64,000 bases of DNA. Source: Planococcus citri. Its lineage: Eukaryota > Arthropoda > Insecta > Hemiptera > Pseudococcidae. Below the pieces are notes generated by a model, which ran no database searches, was not told the origin of the DNA, and saw nothing but the letters and a program-made list of their open reading frames with translations. A program made the translations under genes and the position numbers. Every line of letters starts with the position of its first letter. Position 1 is the stretch's first letter. Below, one piece after another: positions 33,601 through 43,392 of this stretch. The stretch covers positions 17,050,001 to 17,114,000 of the forward strand of contig NC_088679.1 in the NCBI RefSeq assembly GCF_950023065.1, in the 5' to 3' direction.

Positions 33601-35808
33601 TTCCCTAGAGGTAGTGACTAGCTGACCATTTACTGTTATTATGGGCTCAGTGTGGTGCTTCCTAGTACATACCATCACCTGGGTTTTTGCAGCATTTAGG
33701 CTTAAACCAAGCTTACTCAGCATAATAGTGAGTTGGGTGATGGCAGTTCTGGCATTCTGTTCCAGGGTATTGATGTTTTTGGCTCCAAATACAAAAAGCA
33801 AGTCGTCAGCAAAGCCAATTGACCTGCAGCCCCGAAACATGAATTTGAGTACTACATTGTAGATGATGATCCATAAAAGGGGGCCCAGGTTAGACCCCTG
33901 GGGGCACCCCTTAGTTACCTTGGCCTTGAATGTTTTACCATTATACTGGTACTGCACTGTTCTGTCTTTTAGATATTCAACCAGCATCCAGATTAGTATT
34001 GGATGGATACCATGATCAATAAGTGCATCAATTATCACTTGATGAGGTATGGAATCAAAGGCCTTGGCAACATCAAAGCTTATAGTCATAGCTATGTCTC
34101 CATTAGCCTGAATAGATTCAATTTCAGTTATTAGTTTTGCCAGGGCGTGGTCTGTTGAGAGCCCAGGCTGAAATCCATATTGGTTAGGAGCAATGAGGTC
34201 ATTACTAGATAGGTATTTAAAAATTCTTTTGTATATTAGTTTCTCTAGTATTTTTGATGTGGTTTTCAGCAAGCATATAGGCCTATATCCTGCAGGATCA
34301 TCTGGGTCCTTACCAGGTTTTTGGAGGACAACTAGTTTAGCCACCCTCCAAGCAGTCGGAAAATATGCCCTTTTCAGACAGGAGGTGAACAGATTGGTGA
34401 CCTGTTCTTTATTATGGAGAAAAATGATTTTCATTACTTTGTTGTCAACATTGTCCACTCCAGGGGCCTTACCATCTTTCAAATTGCGGATGATTTCCTC
34501 AATTTCATCAGCAGTAGGCTCTTCAAGATCATGTTGTAGTGGGTATCCAAGCATTTTATGGATATCCCTGTTTGTATTAATGTGTTGGTACAGGTTAGCA
34601 GTATTTACGGGGTGCCCATCTTGGGGAAAGAGGTGGTGGAGGAGGAAGTTCACATTTTCATTGTCAGTTTTTGCATTAGAGTTGCGAAGTAGTGGTATTG
34701 TTCTACTGTTGTTACTTGTTGCCATTTTTAGTACCTTGTAGGGTTTACCCCATGCCTGGTTGGTTGTTATGAATGTTCGCCAAGCTCTGCGCTTGGCTCC
34801 TGCTATTTCGTAGGTATATTTGCGCTCTATAGCTCTATATTCTTCATAGCATAGCTCATACTGGATTGACTCAGGTGGGATGGAGCGGAGGCATTTAGCA
34901 AGGTCATTTTTGGATTGCTTAATTTTCTCAAGGTCACTATTCCACCAAGGAAGAGGAGAGTCCTTTGAGGAGATTTTTGCCATATCTTTCAGATTACTAA
35001 CCAGCTCTTCAAAGTATTGAATAAACTGGTCTATTTCTTCCCTACCACAATCTGGATCCAAACTTGGTAGGGGATTGGCTAGGATTGCCTCCTCTATCAT
35101 ATCGTAGTCGTAGATGTATTTTTCTTCTCCCACACAGTAGGTAGGTTGTATAGTAACTTCAAAGGTGATGAGCTGGTGATCTCTAGGAGCTGTAGGTACT
35201 ACTTTCCAGTCTCTCACCCTACTTATCATGTAGTCTGAGACTATTGTGTAGTCCAGTATTGATTTATACTCCCTTCTAACAAAGGTTGGTGTATCGTCAT
35301 TTAATATGGTGAGGTTAGAGGATATGATAAAATCATCAAATAATTCATCTCTCTCTCTTATAGCATGGTGCCTATAGAAATAAAGTAGAGACGAGTAGGT
35401 ATTAAAATCACCCATCATAATAAGTTTATCATTTTGCTTTCTCAGCACAATGGTTTTCAGTACCTGTGTTATTCTCTTAATGGGCTTATTTGGCGAGGCG
35501 TATACAGAGACATACGTCACACCAGCTATTTCAATTTCAATGATGCCGCCGACACTATGGAATGTCTGTGTCAGCGGAATGTTTTTTTTAACAAGCATAC
35601 ATGCACTGCCACTACATATGCTTCGATAGTTGTCTGATAAGATAGGAATTTTATTATTACATGTGTATGGCTCAGACATTGCGATCACGTCAATATTTTC
35701 TTCTTTAATTACATCAGCTATTGTGGAGAGATATTTCTGGTTGTTACCTATATTTATCTGAGCTATTTTTGTGTTTGAGTTTTTCTTTTGATAGGCCATT
35801 CTACTCAT
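30607..35808 (-). CDS. LINE ORF2: endonuclease, reverse transcriptase, CCHC, Ser/Pro/Thr linker, TARG1-like macrodomain
   Basis: 1733 residues without interruption. About 14-218: APE-type endonuclease (QINIGN, MSEPY, VYASP, MGDFN at 132-136, ILDYTIVSD, RDH at 209-211). About 430-760: reverse transcriptase (GKAPGVDNV, GYRPICLL, SFDVAKAFDSIPH with Asp579, GCPQGSNLGPLLW, GFADD with catalytic Asp pair 668-669, KYLGVIID). 956-991: TGHGFFADYLKRF, then C976/C978/H986/C991. About 1040-1420: Ser/Pro/Thr-rich linker with SPRKR, a possible nuclear signal. About 1430-1580: unrecognised, probably helical segment. 1583-1725: macrodomain with LAHCVSQDLRMSAGIA, HFGG, VVTK, KPTY, LAIPRIGCGLDQLDW. Lys1655 and Asp1696 align with Lys84 and Asp125 of human TARG1/OARD1, so ADP-ribosyl-glutamate hydrolase activity is predicted. 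The start ATG overlaps the ORF1 stop by eight bases. Confidence 0.95.
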   Translation of the reverse strand: MSRMAYQKKNSNTKIAQINIGNNQKYLSTIADVIKEENIDVIAMSEPYTCNNKIPILSDNYRSICSGSACMLVKKNIPLTQTFHSVGGIIEIEIAGVTYVSVYASPNKPIKRITQVLKTIVLRKQNDKLIMMGDFNTYSSLLYFYRHHAIRERDELFDDFIISSNLTILNDDTPTFVRREYKSILDYTIVSDYMISRVRDWKVVPTAPRDHQLITFEVTIQPTYCVGEEKYIYDYDMIEEAILANPLPSLDPDCGREEIDQFIQYFEELVSNLKDMAKISSKDSPLPWWNSDLEKIKQSKNDLAKCLRSIPPESIQYELCYEEYRAIERKYTYEIAGAKRRAWRTFITTNQAWGKPYKVLKMATSNNSRTIPLLRNSNAKTDNENVNFLLHHLFPQDGHPVNTANLYQHINTNRDIHKMLGYPLQHDLEEPTADEIEEIIRNLKDGKAPGVDNVDNKVMKIIFLHNKEQVTNLFTSCLKRAYFPTAWRVAKLVVLQKPGKDPDDPAGYRPICLLKTTSKILEKLIYKRIFKYLSSNDLIAPNQYGFQPGLSTDHALAKLITEIESIQANGDIAMTISFDVAKAFDSIPHQVIIDALIDHGIHPILIWMLVEYLKDRTVQYQYNGKTFKAKVTKGCPQGSNLGPLLWIIIYNVVLKFMFRGCRSIGFADDLLFVFGAKNINTLEQNARTAITQLTIMLSKLGLSLNAAKTQVMVCTRKHHTEPIITVNGQLVTTSREIKYLGVIIDQKLTFIPHFTNIHKKSQLSLNIINRLFGRTYGYGYEARKIMAQGLINSLWYYGSAITLPALKYTCVLEKIRKTQRATNLKIISAYRTVSDTAASVIAGMLPLDLAIAKMALRRAADIGYRTQAPNLDTGPITLLHKDSNRTKNAYIMQNRSFSRRQLDNELTSMAYQMWQSRWDLATTGRVTYEWIPDIAERMEGSCAHLKPSFFLTQALTGHGFFADYLKRFKIIRSNLCVCGNLQSPQHLITECTNTQIAEIRERYPVEMLDVTPTNLQNLNQLIKELFHIRDSIKVIADKSTTDTEGTSDVDDPSPLTTLYSLQELPPTTSITSTPIPMHLQSPSPVSILQTQLTQVPETTNKNNGVTSLPTYSPSALKLVPRTVLIASELLKRNQEVCSSPVTQHSTESCISSEASQGGDQHHSPGFENEWLAARRNFTAINLPKFSPMVQPINPILQQTDHILGPLSSPTSSPRKRIMVSNSLFQHTTAMPHPEHDVLYSPANTTTTTSTTTAQHGRVIRNCKSPPAHNISTTLGTGRYNIPVVHSSPVEGHSTSIPVYNGWNSPGFQPCNFSPLTLTPTAHQHRMDYTSSFEVQCSPNLIQVPISKVHPPINLNKTSLKAKQVADAFESHKNRIQFMHGGVTPGSVAEETPKQDHSTFSIGGKLGIKKPPSNYTPMGPYVNRHILEDVNRRIIFLRTTFPPTPRKSSTELSTSVAYQHWEEASKEAEPRRIISTAQRQLLTQGGLDHPYSLIFSDHVYIPAMQYLVLRGIQERFYAPVSAASVGDLLPYEQYLDMHEPTPRDVETRLIASAAEAMRRRSLGNMALTAVESNGLLTLEEANEDIFLQGPSFALAHCVSQDLRMSAGIARDFVRHFGGREMLLTQPHNVGEVATLKRKVEGTVSQGHYIIFCVVTKIHYYDKPTYKDFSLGIQNLARECTRRKIKKLAIPRIGCGLDQLDWGQVRPIIVREFREIPINIKVCNWTSPNTRSKTN

Positions 35809-36991
35809 ATTGGATGGTTTTAGAAACTGCGTTGAGATGATTAATTAGGGAGGTACAATTTTTACTGTGAGTATCATGCTTGGTGTCCAAGGGGGTAGCT
35901 GAGGGATTTTTTTGATTCACTCGAGTGCAGTTTAAGCAGGTTCCAGCTTCCTTAGTTGCTACAGGAAGCCTGCAATATTTTTTAAGATGGCCATACTGAT
36001 GGCATTGAGTGCATTTGATTAGAGGTATGTTATTAGCAACTGGACACACCGCCCAACTGTCTCCCCCTATCAATATCTTCCCATGGGTACTCACTAAGAG
36101 CTGCCATGCCGCGGGGGTTACCACAGCAGTTGCAAAAATTCCAGAGTTTGGATCGTCATGCCTATACCTCATAACTTTGGTGTACTGAGGGTTGCAGCCA
36201 GTACTATTTACTATTGCTTGCTCAATTTCTTGAGCTGTGCATAATTTTGGTAGGCGGTGGATAACTATTTCTGGATTTCTTTTTTCCTTTTTCAAGATAG
36301 GAGTGAGATTTTGCTGCAGCTTTTGCTGTACATTTTTGAGTTTTGACTGGTCCTGACATGCAATAAGTACTCCACCTCCAGGCAGGGGCTTTGCAAAAGT
36401 TACCCCATCAGTGTAGGGGTTGATAGCAGTTTTTACTAGCTGGAATCCATCTTGGCCTGTGATTTTGGGCTTTAGGACCATAGTATTATTGTTGAGTTTG
36501 ATGGGAGTTTTGGGTACCAGTTCTGGGTTTTGCTGCTTGAGCTGATGCATTTGTACTGGTTTTTTAATTACATCTGCATAGGTAGTAGGCCTATTCGGAG
36601 GTATTAGTGGAGTATGTGAGAAGGTTAGCTGGGGTAGCTGGTTTTGTGCAGAGCTGCTTGGAGGCTGTGTGCGGCTGCCTGCAGCCTTTTCGGCGAGCTT
36701 GGCCGCAGCCTCCTTAATCTGAGTTTTCACGGAGTTCGCAAAATTAACGCTATTTTCTTTAAGTTTTGTGAAATTGTCCTTCATACCTGTTTTTATGCTG
36801 GTTTTCAGGTTGTTGGACTGGTCCAGCAGTTCAAGGCAGGAGTTGATGAGATCGTTGGTCTCTTTTAGGTAGTTGTCAATGAAGGAGGGGGGTGGGGTCC
36901 CTTTTTTCTTCCGATTTCTTCCTTTTTTGCCCTCATTTGACGAGTTGTTGGTGACGTTATTATCCGTAGATTCGACGTCAGTGTTGGCCAT
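35801..36991 (-). CDS. LINE ORF1: zinc-knuckle RNA-binding protein
   Basis: 396 residues. A basic N-terminal patch (GKKGRNRKKKG, about 21-31) precedes a helical, probably coiled-coil segment (about 35-105). A Pro/Gln-rich linker follows, then a compact domain (about 240-325, beginning EIVIHRLPKLCTAQEIEQAI) and a CCHC knuckle, CTQCHQYGHLKKYC (327-340). A second Cys/His cluster spans 352-379 (CLNC...H..H...C). This is the Gag-like ORF1 layout of Jockey/R1-type LINEs; such proteins coat the element RNA and accompany it to the nucleus. It ends in the shared ATGAGTAG where ORF2 begins, suggesting coupled reinitiation of translation. Confidence 0.92.
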   Translation of the reverse strand: MANTDVESTDNNVTNNSSNEGKKGRNRKKKGTPPPSFIDNYLKETNDLINSCLELLDQSNNLKTSIKTGMKDNFTKLKENSVNFANSVKTQIKEAAAKLAEKAAGSRTQPPSSSAQNQLPQLTFSHTPLIPPNRPTTYADVIKKPVQMHQLKQQNPELVPKTPIKLNNNTMVLKPKITGQDGFQLVKTAINPYTDGVTFAKPLPGGGVLIACQDQSKLKNVQQKLQQNLTPILKKEKRNPEIVIHRLPKLCTAQEIEQAIVNSTGCNPQYTKVMRYRHDDPNSGIFATAVVTPAAWQLLVSTHGKILIGGDSWAVCPVANNIPLIKCTQCHQYGHLKKYCRLPVATKEAGTCLNCTRVNQKNPSATPLDTKHDTHSKNCTSLINHLNAVSKTIQYE

Positions 36992-37350
36992 TTTTTAAGT
37001 AGGTCATCAGCGTTATACACACACGAAACGCGATATGCTCGTCAGTATAGGCGTGTCCGAACCGTTATGAGCCAAAAATCCCGTAATTTTGGTCCGATTT
37101 TTTGAGCAAGAGTGTGTCAAAACCAGAGAGAATCACAACCCGCACCCGGGGGCGCGAAAAAAAACGACGGAAAATCCGATTTTCCCGGAAAAATTCGCAC
37201 TTTTTCCGAGACTCGACTGCGTACGTGTTGTCTATTCGAACGATACTTTAGGTATATACCTTTACCTACCTACAGTCAGTTCAGAACCGTACATTGTTCA
37301 AATTTTCAGTCATGAAATAGTTGGAGATACGTTCTTAAACAGGCAGAAAT

Positions 37351-39634
37351 CAGGGGGCCCGCATAAGGATCACTAGCACCCCCCCCCCCGGAAATTTTGG
37401 AGAAATTCCAAGTTTCAAAAAGCTACTGGAGGCTCCAGTAATTATCAAAAAATTGCTGGATGCTCCATAGCGACTTGAAATTTACCTGCAGTCGACTTTA
37501 TACAGCATATTGAAATCAATTTGCAGAATTAATTTCGGCTTTCCAACTCCCTCTGATGAAATTTTGTGAGAATTTCGAGTTTAAAAAAGCTACTGGAGGC
37601 TCCAGTAATTATCAAAAAATTGCTGGAGGCTCCATAACGACTTGAAATTTACCTGCAGTCGACTTTAAAGCATATTGAAATTAAATTGCAGAATTAATTT
37701 CGGCTTTCCAACTCCATTTTTGATGAAATTTTGTGAGAATTTCGAATTTCAAAAATCTGCTGGAGGCTCCGGAACTGCTCAAAACGGTTTGAAACAGTTT
37801 CCAATCGATTTGGCAGGTCGAAAATCGGGTATATCCCAAATTTCAGCTTTCTAGGTCAATTTGGTAACATTTTGATTTTTTTCTCATATAGTCCAGTAAC
37901 TTTAGCATTGAATAGTGAATCTCTAGGTTGCAAGCTGATTTTTGGTATACTGGTCCATTTTGATGTCCTGAAAACGAATCTGAGGAGTGCCCTACTGTGC
38001 CGGGTGAGCTTTCCCCCGAATTGTGGATTTTAGCCCCCCAAAATAGGTTTTTGGCCAATATATCGAAAAATATCGACTCTAGCGCAAAAATGATTGAAGA
38101 ATGTTGTTCTACGTTAAATTTCCGATCTATTGATATATCAACTGTCTTTCTCCCCCAGGGGGGGTGGAACTACAACCATTCAAAAAAGGGGGGTTTCCTG
38201 AAAAATACATAAAGGATATAGACGCCTGAGGGGGGTGAAATGGTCCCCGAAAGCGTTCGAGTTGATATCAGCATGGAAGGTGGGTCCCATCGAGAAACTT
38301 CCGCGTGAAAAATTTCAGATCGGCACCACCTCCCCTTTTTGGGGAACCCCCCTTTTCTGTAATTTCAATACCAATTTTCTCAGCCCCATTTCAACCGATT
38401 TTGAAAATTTTTCAGAATGTTATGTATATTCATAGTAGGTATCCCCACAACAATTTTCAACCCCCTCCCCTCATATTTACCCCTCAAAATGGTGTGAAAA
38501 TGTGCCTTGGGGAGGGTTGGGGTAAAATGGAAATTTCGGGGAAAATAACTAAGTATTAATGAGTAGGGTGTCGTTTTCTTATGATTCGATACCGCTGAGC
38601 ACAAATATGACGTCAGATTTTTTGCTACACTCATCTAGCCCTCTCCACAGCACATAGACCCCTCAATTTATACTATTTGAAATAAGTTGAAAAACGCTAT
38701 TTTGAGGAGTAAATATGAGGGGAGGGGGTTGAAAATTTTTGTGGGGATACCTTCTACATATCAATATACATAACATACTGAAAAATTTTCAAAATCGATT
38801 GAAATGGGGCTGAGAAAATTGGTATTGAAATTACAGAAAAGGGGGGTTCCCCAAAAAGGGGAGGTGGTGCCGATCTGAAATTTTTCACGCGGAAGTTTCT
38901 CGATGGGACCCACCTTCCATGCTGATATCAACTCGAACGCTTTCGGGGACCATTTCACCCCCCTCAGGCGTCTATATCCTTTATGTATTTTTCAGGAAAC
39001 CCCCCTTTTTTGAATGGTTGTAGTTCCACCCCCCCTGGGGGAGAAAGACAGTTGATATATCAATAGATCGGAAATTTAACGTAGAACAACATTCTTCAAT
39101 CATTTTTGCGCTAGAGTCGATATTTTTCGATATATTGGCCAAAAACCTATTTTGGGGGGCTAAAATCCACAATTCGGGGGAAAGCTCACCCGGCACAGTA
39201 GGGGACTCCTCAGATTCGTTTTCAGGACATCAAAATGGACCAGTATACCAAAAATCAGCTTGCCACCTAGAGATTCACTATAGCCCCTATTTTTTTGCTA
39301 AAGTTACTGGACTAATATTTTGGCCAAAATTTGATTTTTGAAAATTCACCAAAAATCGAAAAAGGCACTTAAGCACTTGAAATTTTGACAGGTAGGTAAT
39401 GAATTTTTGCCTGCTTTTTCGATCTGCCTTTGTACGGTTTAAAAAATTTTATATGTTGGAACGTAAAATCTGTGATTTCGGCTGACCTGTCAATCAAAAT
39501 GGCCGCCATTTTATAAGTAGGGCCACTTTTTTTTGAGGACAAGGGCTAGAAATGTTCCTTAGAAATCCCCATTCAAGAAAAAAGTTGTCCCGGAGGATTG
39601 GCAGGGGGTGCTAGTGATTCTTATGCGGGCCCCG
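37351..39634. mobile_element. Large fold-back element with outer inverted ends and arms of about 600 bp
   Basis: Outer ends are inverted: GGGCCCGCATAAGGATCACT near 37354 matches the complement at about 39606-39634. Inside, 37889-38490 is a near-exact inverted copy of 38699-39314, with a spacer of about 208 bases. The spacer holds CACAAATATGACGTCAG, closely like the repeated motif of the fold-back element at 20517-22137, so the two are probably related. Identical 60-70 residue frames appear on opposite strands only because of this symmetry. No transposase. The left end CAGGGGG is hAT-like, but no target duplication was found. Confidence 0.8.
37385..37888. repeat. Dispersed TGGAGGCTCCAG repeat, tandem copies
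   Basis: Two to three copies of a unit of about 175 bp: AAGCTACTGGAGGCTCCAGT, then CCTGCAGTCGACTTTA and AATTTCGGCTTTCCAACTCC; a third diverged copy ends in TTTCAGCTTTCTAGGTCAAT. The palindrome TGGAGGCTCCA recurs at other sites in the window (near 23170, 46515, 51190, 51470). The copies lie inside the outer ends of the fold-back element. Confidence 0.75.
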
Positions 39635-39804
39635 ACTATAAAGCATAAATTGATCAAGTTAAATTGGTACAGTTTTCGCTGCACTTCATGAAAGTCTGGA
39701 ATTTTTAGGATCGCTGCTAGTTCCAGAACAGTTTGAAACCATCTCCAGTCGACTCAGCACGTTGAAATCAGGATAATAAAGTAGAATTTAGCTTTGCAAT
39801 AATT

Positions 39805-40740
39805 GAGGAGCTTGGAATCAAAACTCACTTTTGACACCAAAAATCGATATGCGTTTTTTCGCGGATTCGGATACTTCTTCAATTTCTCTATCACCCTACA
39901 GAATCCATTTTTCCGAATTCGGCCCCAGTTCTTCACAATTTCGTGTTAAAAAGTGCCCTTGGAATCAAAACTCACTTTTGCCAGTGGCAAAAGTGAGTTT
40001 TGACTCCAAGCTATACAAAAAACTGTATTTTCAAGGTCGCATGGCAGTCTACAAAGCCAAAATAATTCAATTGCAACTTCGGAAGCATTTTCTGATAGTG
40101 AAATTAGCGAAAATGGTAGTTTTGAATTTGGAAGTTATGCAACTGAGAAGGTGAAAAATTGGATGTATTGAGCGCTCAAAACTTTTAAAGCTCTCTGGAG
40201 GCGGAACAAAATACTCTACAGAAAAATGAAGTCGAGGAAAATTGTAGAGAATTAAATTTCCAATCGACGTAATGTCGTTAGTTTTTTTCTAGGGTGCTTA
40301 GTTTTCGATATATTTGCAAAAGAAAGTATAATTTTTGGAAAAATTCAGCGCTCAAAACTTTTAAAGCTGTATGGAGACGGAACGAAGCATTCTACGGAAA
40401 AATTAAATCGAGGAAAATTGTAGAAAATTAAATTTCCAATCGACATAATGTCGTTAGTTTTCTTCTAGGAGGCGTATTTTTCGATATATTTGCAAAAGAA
40501 AGTAAAATTACCCCACCTTGGAATCAAAACTCACTTTTGCCAAACTTGATAGCCATACTGCAACTATATGGCAACTTGAAAAAAAAAAATTTCTCATGGA
40601 ATCCTATTTAGTAGTCTTACTCAAGAGCTCGACACACTTTGAGGTGTTTTTTTCATCAACGCACTAGGCGAAATCAGTTATTGTCGATTATCTCGAAACT
40701 TTGTCCGATGGCAAAAGTGAGTTTTGATTCCAAGCTCCTC
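39805..40740. mobile_element. Non-autonomous terminal-inverted-repeat element (family with 7327-8048)
   Basis: Ends GAGGAGCTTGGAATCAAAAC (left) and its complement finishing CAAGCTCCTC (right) are inverted over about 28 bases. AATT flanks both sides, but it is itself a palindrome and weak evidence of duplication. A nested perfect hairpin of the same core (39958-40013) and a further copy at about 40517 lie inside. Two tandem units of about 180 bp (CGCTCAAAACTTTTAAAGCT near 40170 and again near 40348) fill the middle. Confidence 0.75.
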
Positions 40741-40744
40741 AATT

Positions 40745-42385
40745 CTTCCTTGGGTAAAATTTAGCGGAAATTTCAAGATTCGAAGGTTCGCTGAAGGCTC
40801 TAGAACTGCTAACGGTGCCTTAAAATTGCTCAAAACGGTTCGAAATTGCTTCTAATCGATTCGGGGAGTCGAAAGTGAAGAATAGACATACCAACTAACA
40901 GCTTTTTAGATTAATTTGGTGAGATTTTGAGCCACGTTTCGGTAAAAAATTGAATTTTCAACAAAAAAATGTCGTCCACGGTCCACATATTAGATTTGTT
41001 TTTCGAAAATGAACTGTTTGAAAACATACGAAATTTTCTCTACTTTCGATTGATATGTTTGAGTTCAAAGCCAGAAAGTGTGATCTATATAGCTTGCCAG
41101 GTAGTGAGTTATAGCACTAAAAAGCAGTCATGTATTATGTTTACCGGTAGGTAATTAGAATCGAAAGGTTTTTCCATTTCCAGTTCAAGTAGTAGGACTA
41201 GTAGGTAGTCAAGATTAAACGACCAAAGTAATCGAAACGATTATCACGTCCTGTTCGACATTTTACATTTCCTAACCACAATTGTCCTTGATTAAGACCG
41301 CAGAAAATCGTACACACGTCAAAATAATAAACCAAAAGCTAGAACTTGGAAGATTATCGACATGGAAATGTAATTACAACTGTAGTAATACTCAAGCAAT
41401 ATCAAACGTACAAATACAAACACAATACAGTAGTCGAACACTGCGTGCTGTATACAGCAAATCCACATTTCCTGTATCTATCTACTTCGAGTTTTGACTA
41501 AGCAGAAGCAGATGATACTTACATAGACATTAAACATTATGTACAAATATCGTTTATGTTTTCGTTGATGCTAAATGAACGAAGAATTGAAAAACAACGT
41601 GACTATAGAATAGACCAAACCATTTGAATTGAATACGAACTACGAAGAAACAGTATGGACGTAGGGACAAAGAATGCACATGAGGTTAATAAATGATCAA
41701 GATCAAAACACATTGCGTAAATAAGTGGACCACTGGACCTGTACCTCAGATCAATTCAAAAATCTGATGATATTATAGTACTTTAGATGATATGCTGAAA
41801 TGGATTCATTTACATTGAGGAGATATGATTTTAGATAGCATGGAGAAAGTTGTACTAAGTATTTTCAAAATAGAGCACGTGTATAGTATTACTGAACGGT
41901 AATAAACGATCGAAATATCATTAATATCATCATAACTTACTCTGCTGTTCATCAAACTGTGAAGTCCCAAATCGAATCGAATGGAATCCAAAACTATGAC
42001 CGAAGATCGAACCCACGAAGAATATTTTGAGTATAGTTAACAGTTAATGAAATATAACGAGACCGAGGACCGAATTACACATGAAATAATAAATAAACGA
42101 TGTTAAAATACACGAGACATCGCTTTTCGAATTCGTTCTATTAGAGTGTTCGACAAATTTCATCACACAACACAATACTGACGCCAATCTGATCTGACGG
42201 ACGCACGCTTTTACTTATCTGAGCTGACAGCTGAGATATCTTTTGTTCTTTTGCAGTGCATTGAGATTGGAATTCGCATTTCTTGTCAATGCAATGCTGC
42301 CAACTGTTGAATGTTTAAATTCACTCGAATTCTCGAAAAATGTCATTGTGTTGTGTGATTGTGCCTAATTGTGCCTCAGCCCACT
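40745..42385. other. Intergenic, no gene supported
   Basis: Dispersed-repeat text to about 40950, then non-repetitive sequence of moderate AT content to 42385. Short open frames (for example 41282-41497) have no domain support. Confidence 0.45.
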
Positions 42386-42390
42386 CAGCC

Positions 42391-42574
42391 TGTAGGAAAC
42401 ATATTAACGCACGTCAACAACAAATAACAACGTTTATTATAAAAATTAACAAGGAACATTGAAATTACATCTTAACGCTTCGAGAACATAAACGCTAGTC
42501 AGGGAATCGAATACACGAGATCGAGAAGGCGCGTGTACGTAAATACCGCGTAATTACGATGACTATTTCCCACA
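42391..42574 (-). repeat. LTR (3' relative to gag)
   Basis: 184-bp long terminal repeat, TG...CA bounded; the gag stop codon lies just inside it. Identical by eye to the copy at 43393-43576. Confidence 0.93.
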
Positions 42575-43288
42575 ATCGGCCATCCTTTCCGGTGTGTCGT
42601 CCTCGACACACGATTTTCCTCGTTGAAATGGACCGCTTTCAGAAACGTTAGAAAGGCAGCCACTCGATTTCTCCTCGGAATTCGAATCGTTGTCAGATGA
42701 CGAATCACTGGGCGATGAAGGACGATTTAACGATGGTTTGCTTGACTGGAACTCACGAAGACGTCTGGTCCAATCCGCCGCTTTCGAATAATCGTATACA
42801 CGTAGGAAGTTGGCCATTTCCTCGTTTTTAAAACCAGAACATACCGCATTTTTCGAATCTGTCACTGATGCGCCGACATCTTTAGCTAACCGCAGCTTAT
42901 CGAAGATGTATTCGATCGGTGACTCGTTTTCGTTTTGGGCTCGGAGGGAAAAACGCTCCCACTTGTCGACTACGTTGGTTTCGCTTCCGATAAACGTCTC
43001 GGAAAATTGCTGTCGAAAGTCATACCACGTTTTGATATCGTCTGCGGACAGGAGATACCAGGTTTTGGCCGCTTTTAGCAATAAACGCTTCGCTGCTTCT
43101 AATTTCTGTATATTGTTCCACCCGGCAATGGTTGCTTGGTTTTCGATGCTGTTCAGCCACTGTTTCGCTTCCGTCGATGATACTTCGCCGGTAAAGTGTG
43201 GAATGTTGGGCAATAGCACAGCGCTGCTAGCCGCTCGAACAATTTCACTCACCGTATCAATTGGAATCGTATTTTTCGATGCCGCCAT
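42563..43288 (-). CDS. Gypsy-like Gag protein of the mini-element
   Basis: 241 residues starting MAASKNTIPIDTV; the frame opens further upstream but this is the first ATG. The retrotransposon gag domain is clear: LPNIPHFTGE, AKQWLNSIENQATIAGW, LLLKAAKTWYLL, TWYDFRQQFSETF, RAQNENESPIEYIFDKL. A Ser/Asp-rich tail follows, with no CCHC knuckle. The last codons and the TAG read into the LTR. The product could assemble particles; no other retroviral-type domains are encoded. Confidence 0.88.
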   Translation of the reverse strand: MAASKNTIPIDTVSEIVRAASSAVLLPNIPHFTGEVSSTEAKQWLNSIENQATIAGWNNIQKLEAAKRLLLKAAKTWYLLSADDIKTWYDFRQQFSETFIGSETNVVDKWERFSLRAQNENESPIEYIFDKLRLAKDVGASVTDSKNAVCSGFKNEEMANFLRVYDYSKAADWTRRLREFQSSKPSLNRPSSPSDSSSDNDSNSEEKSSGCLSNVSESGPFQRGKSCVEDDTPERMADCGK

Positions 43289-43392
43289 GCTTTCGAGGGT
43301 GATCGAGAACAACACAAGAACTTTCAACACTTCAAAAACGAATGTAACGATAGCGATGTCATACGAGACACAGGTCCGACCACTTCTGAATA

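Larger units (their letters stand above)
29785..37250 (-). mobile_element. Intact non-LTR retrotransposon (R1/Jockey-like group) with a C-terminal macrodomain in ORF2
   Basis: A minus-strand LINE. Its poly-A tail is seen as 30 T residues at 29785-29814. It carries a 3' UTR of about 790 bases with a strong stem-loop, an uninterrupted ORF2 (30607-35808), an overlapping ORF1 (35801-36991) and a 5' leader. The leader still looks like the element (CpG-rich) to about 37235; the exact 5' end and target duplication could not be fixed. The element is visibly richer in GC than its surroundings. APE endonuclease, FADD-type reverse transcriptase and the distal C-X-C-X7-H-X4-C motif place it near the R1/Jockey/I lineages; clade assignment needs a tree. 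Intact reading frames suggest recent insertion and possible activity. Confidence 0.93.

Noticed and set aside
31910..34741. Plus-strand frames of 76-182 codons
   Set aside because: Antisense shadows of the LINE ORF2 coding sequence.
29775..37352. Target duplication AAATCAG for the LINE (29778-29784 and near 37346-37352)
   Set aside because: The right copy overlaps the start of the fold-back element and lies beyond clear LINE sequence; seven bases in AT-rich DNA is weak.
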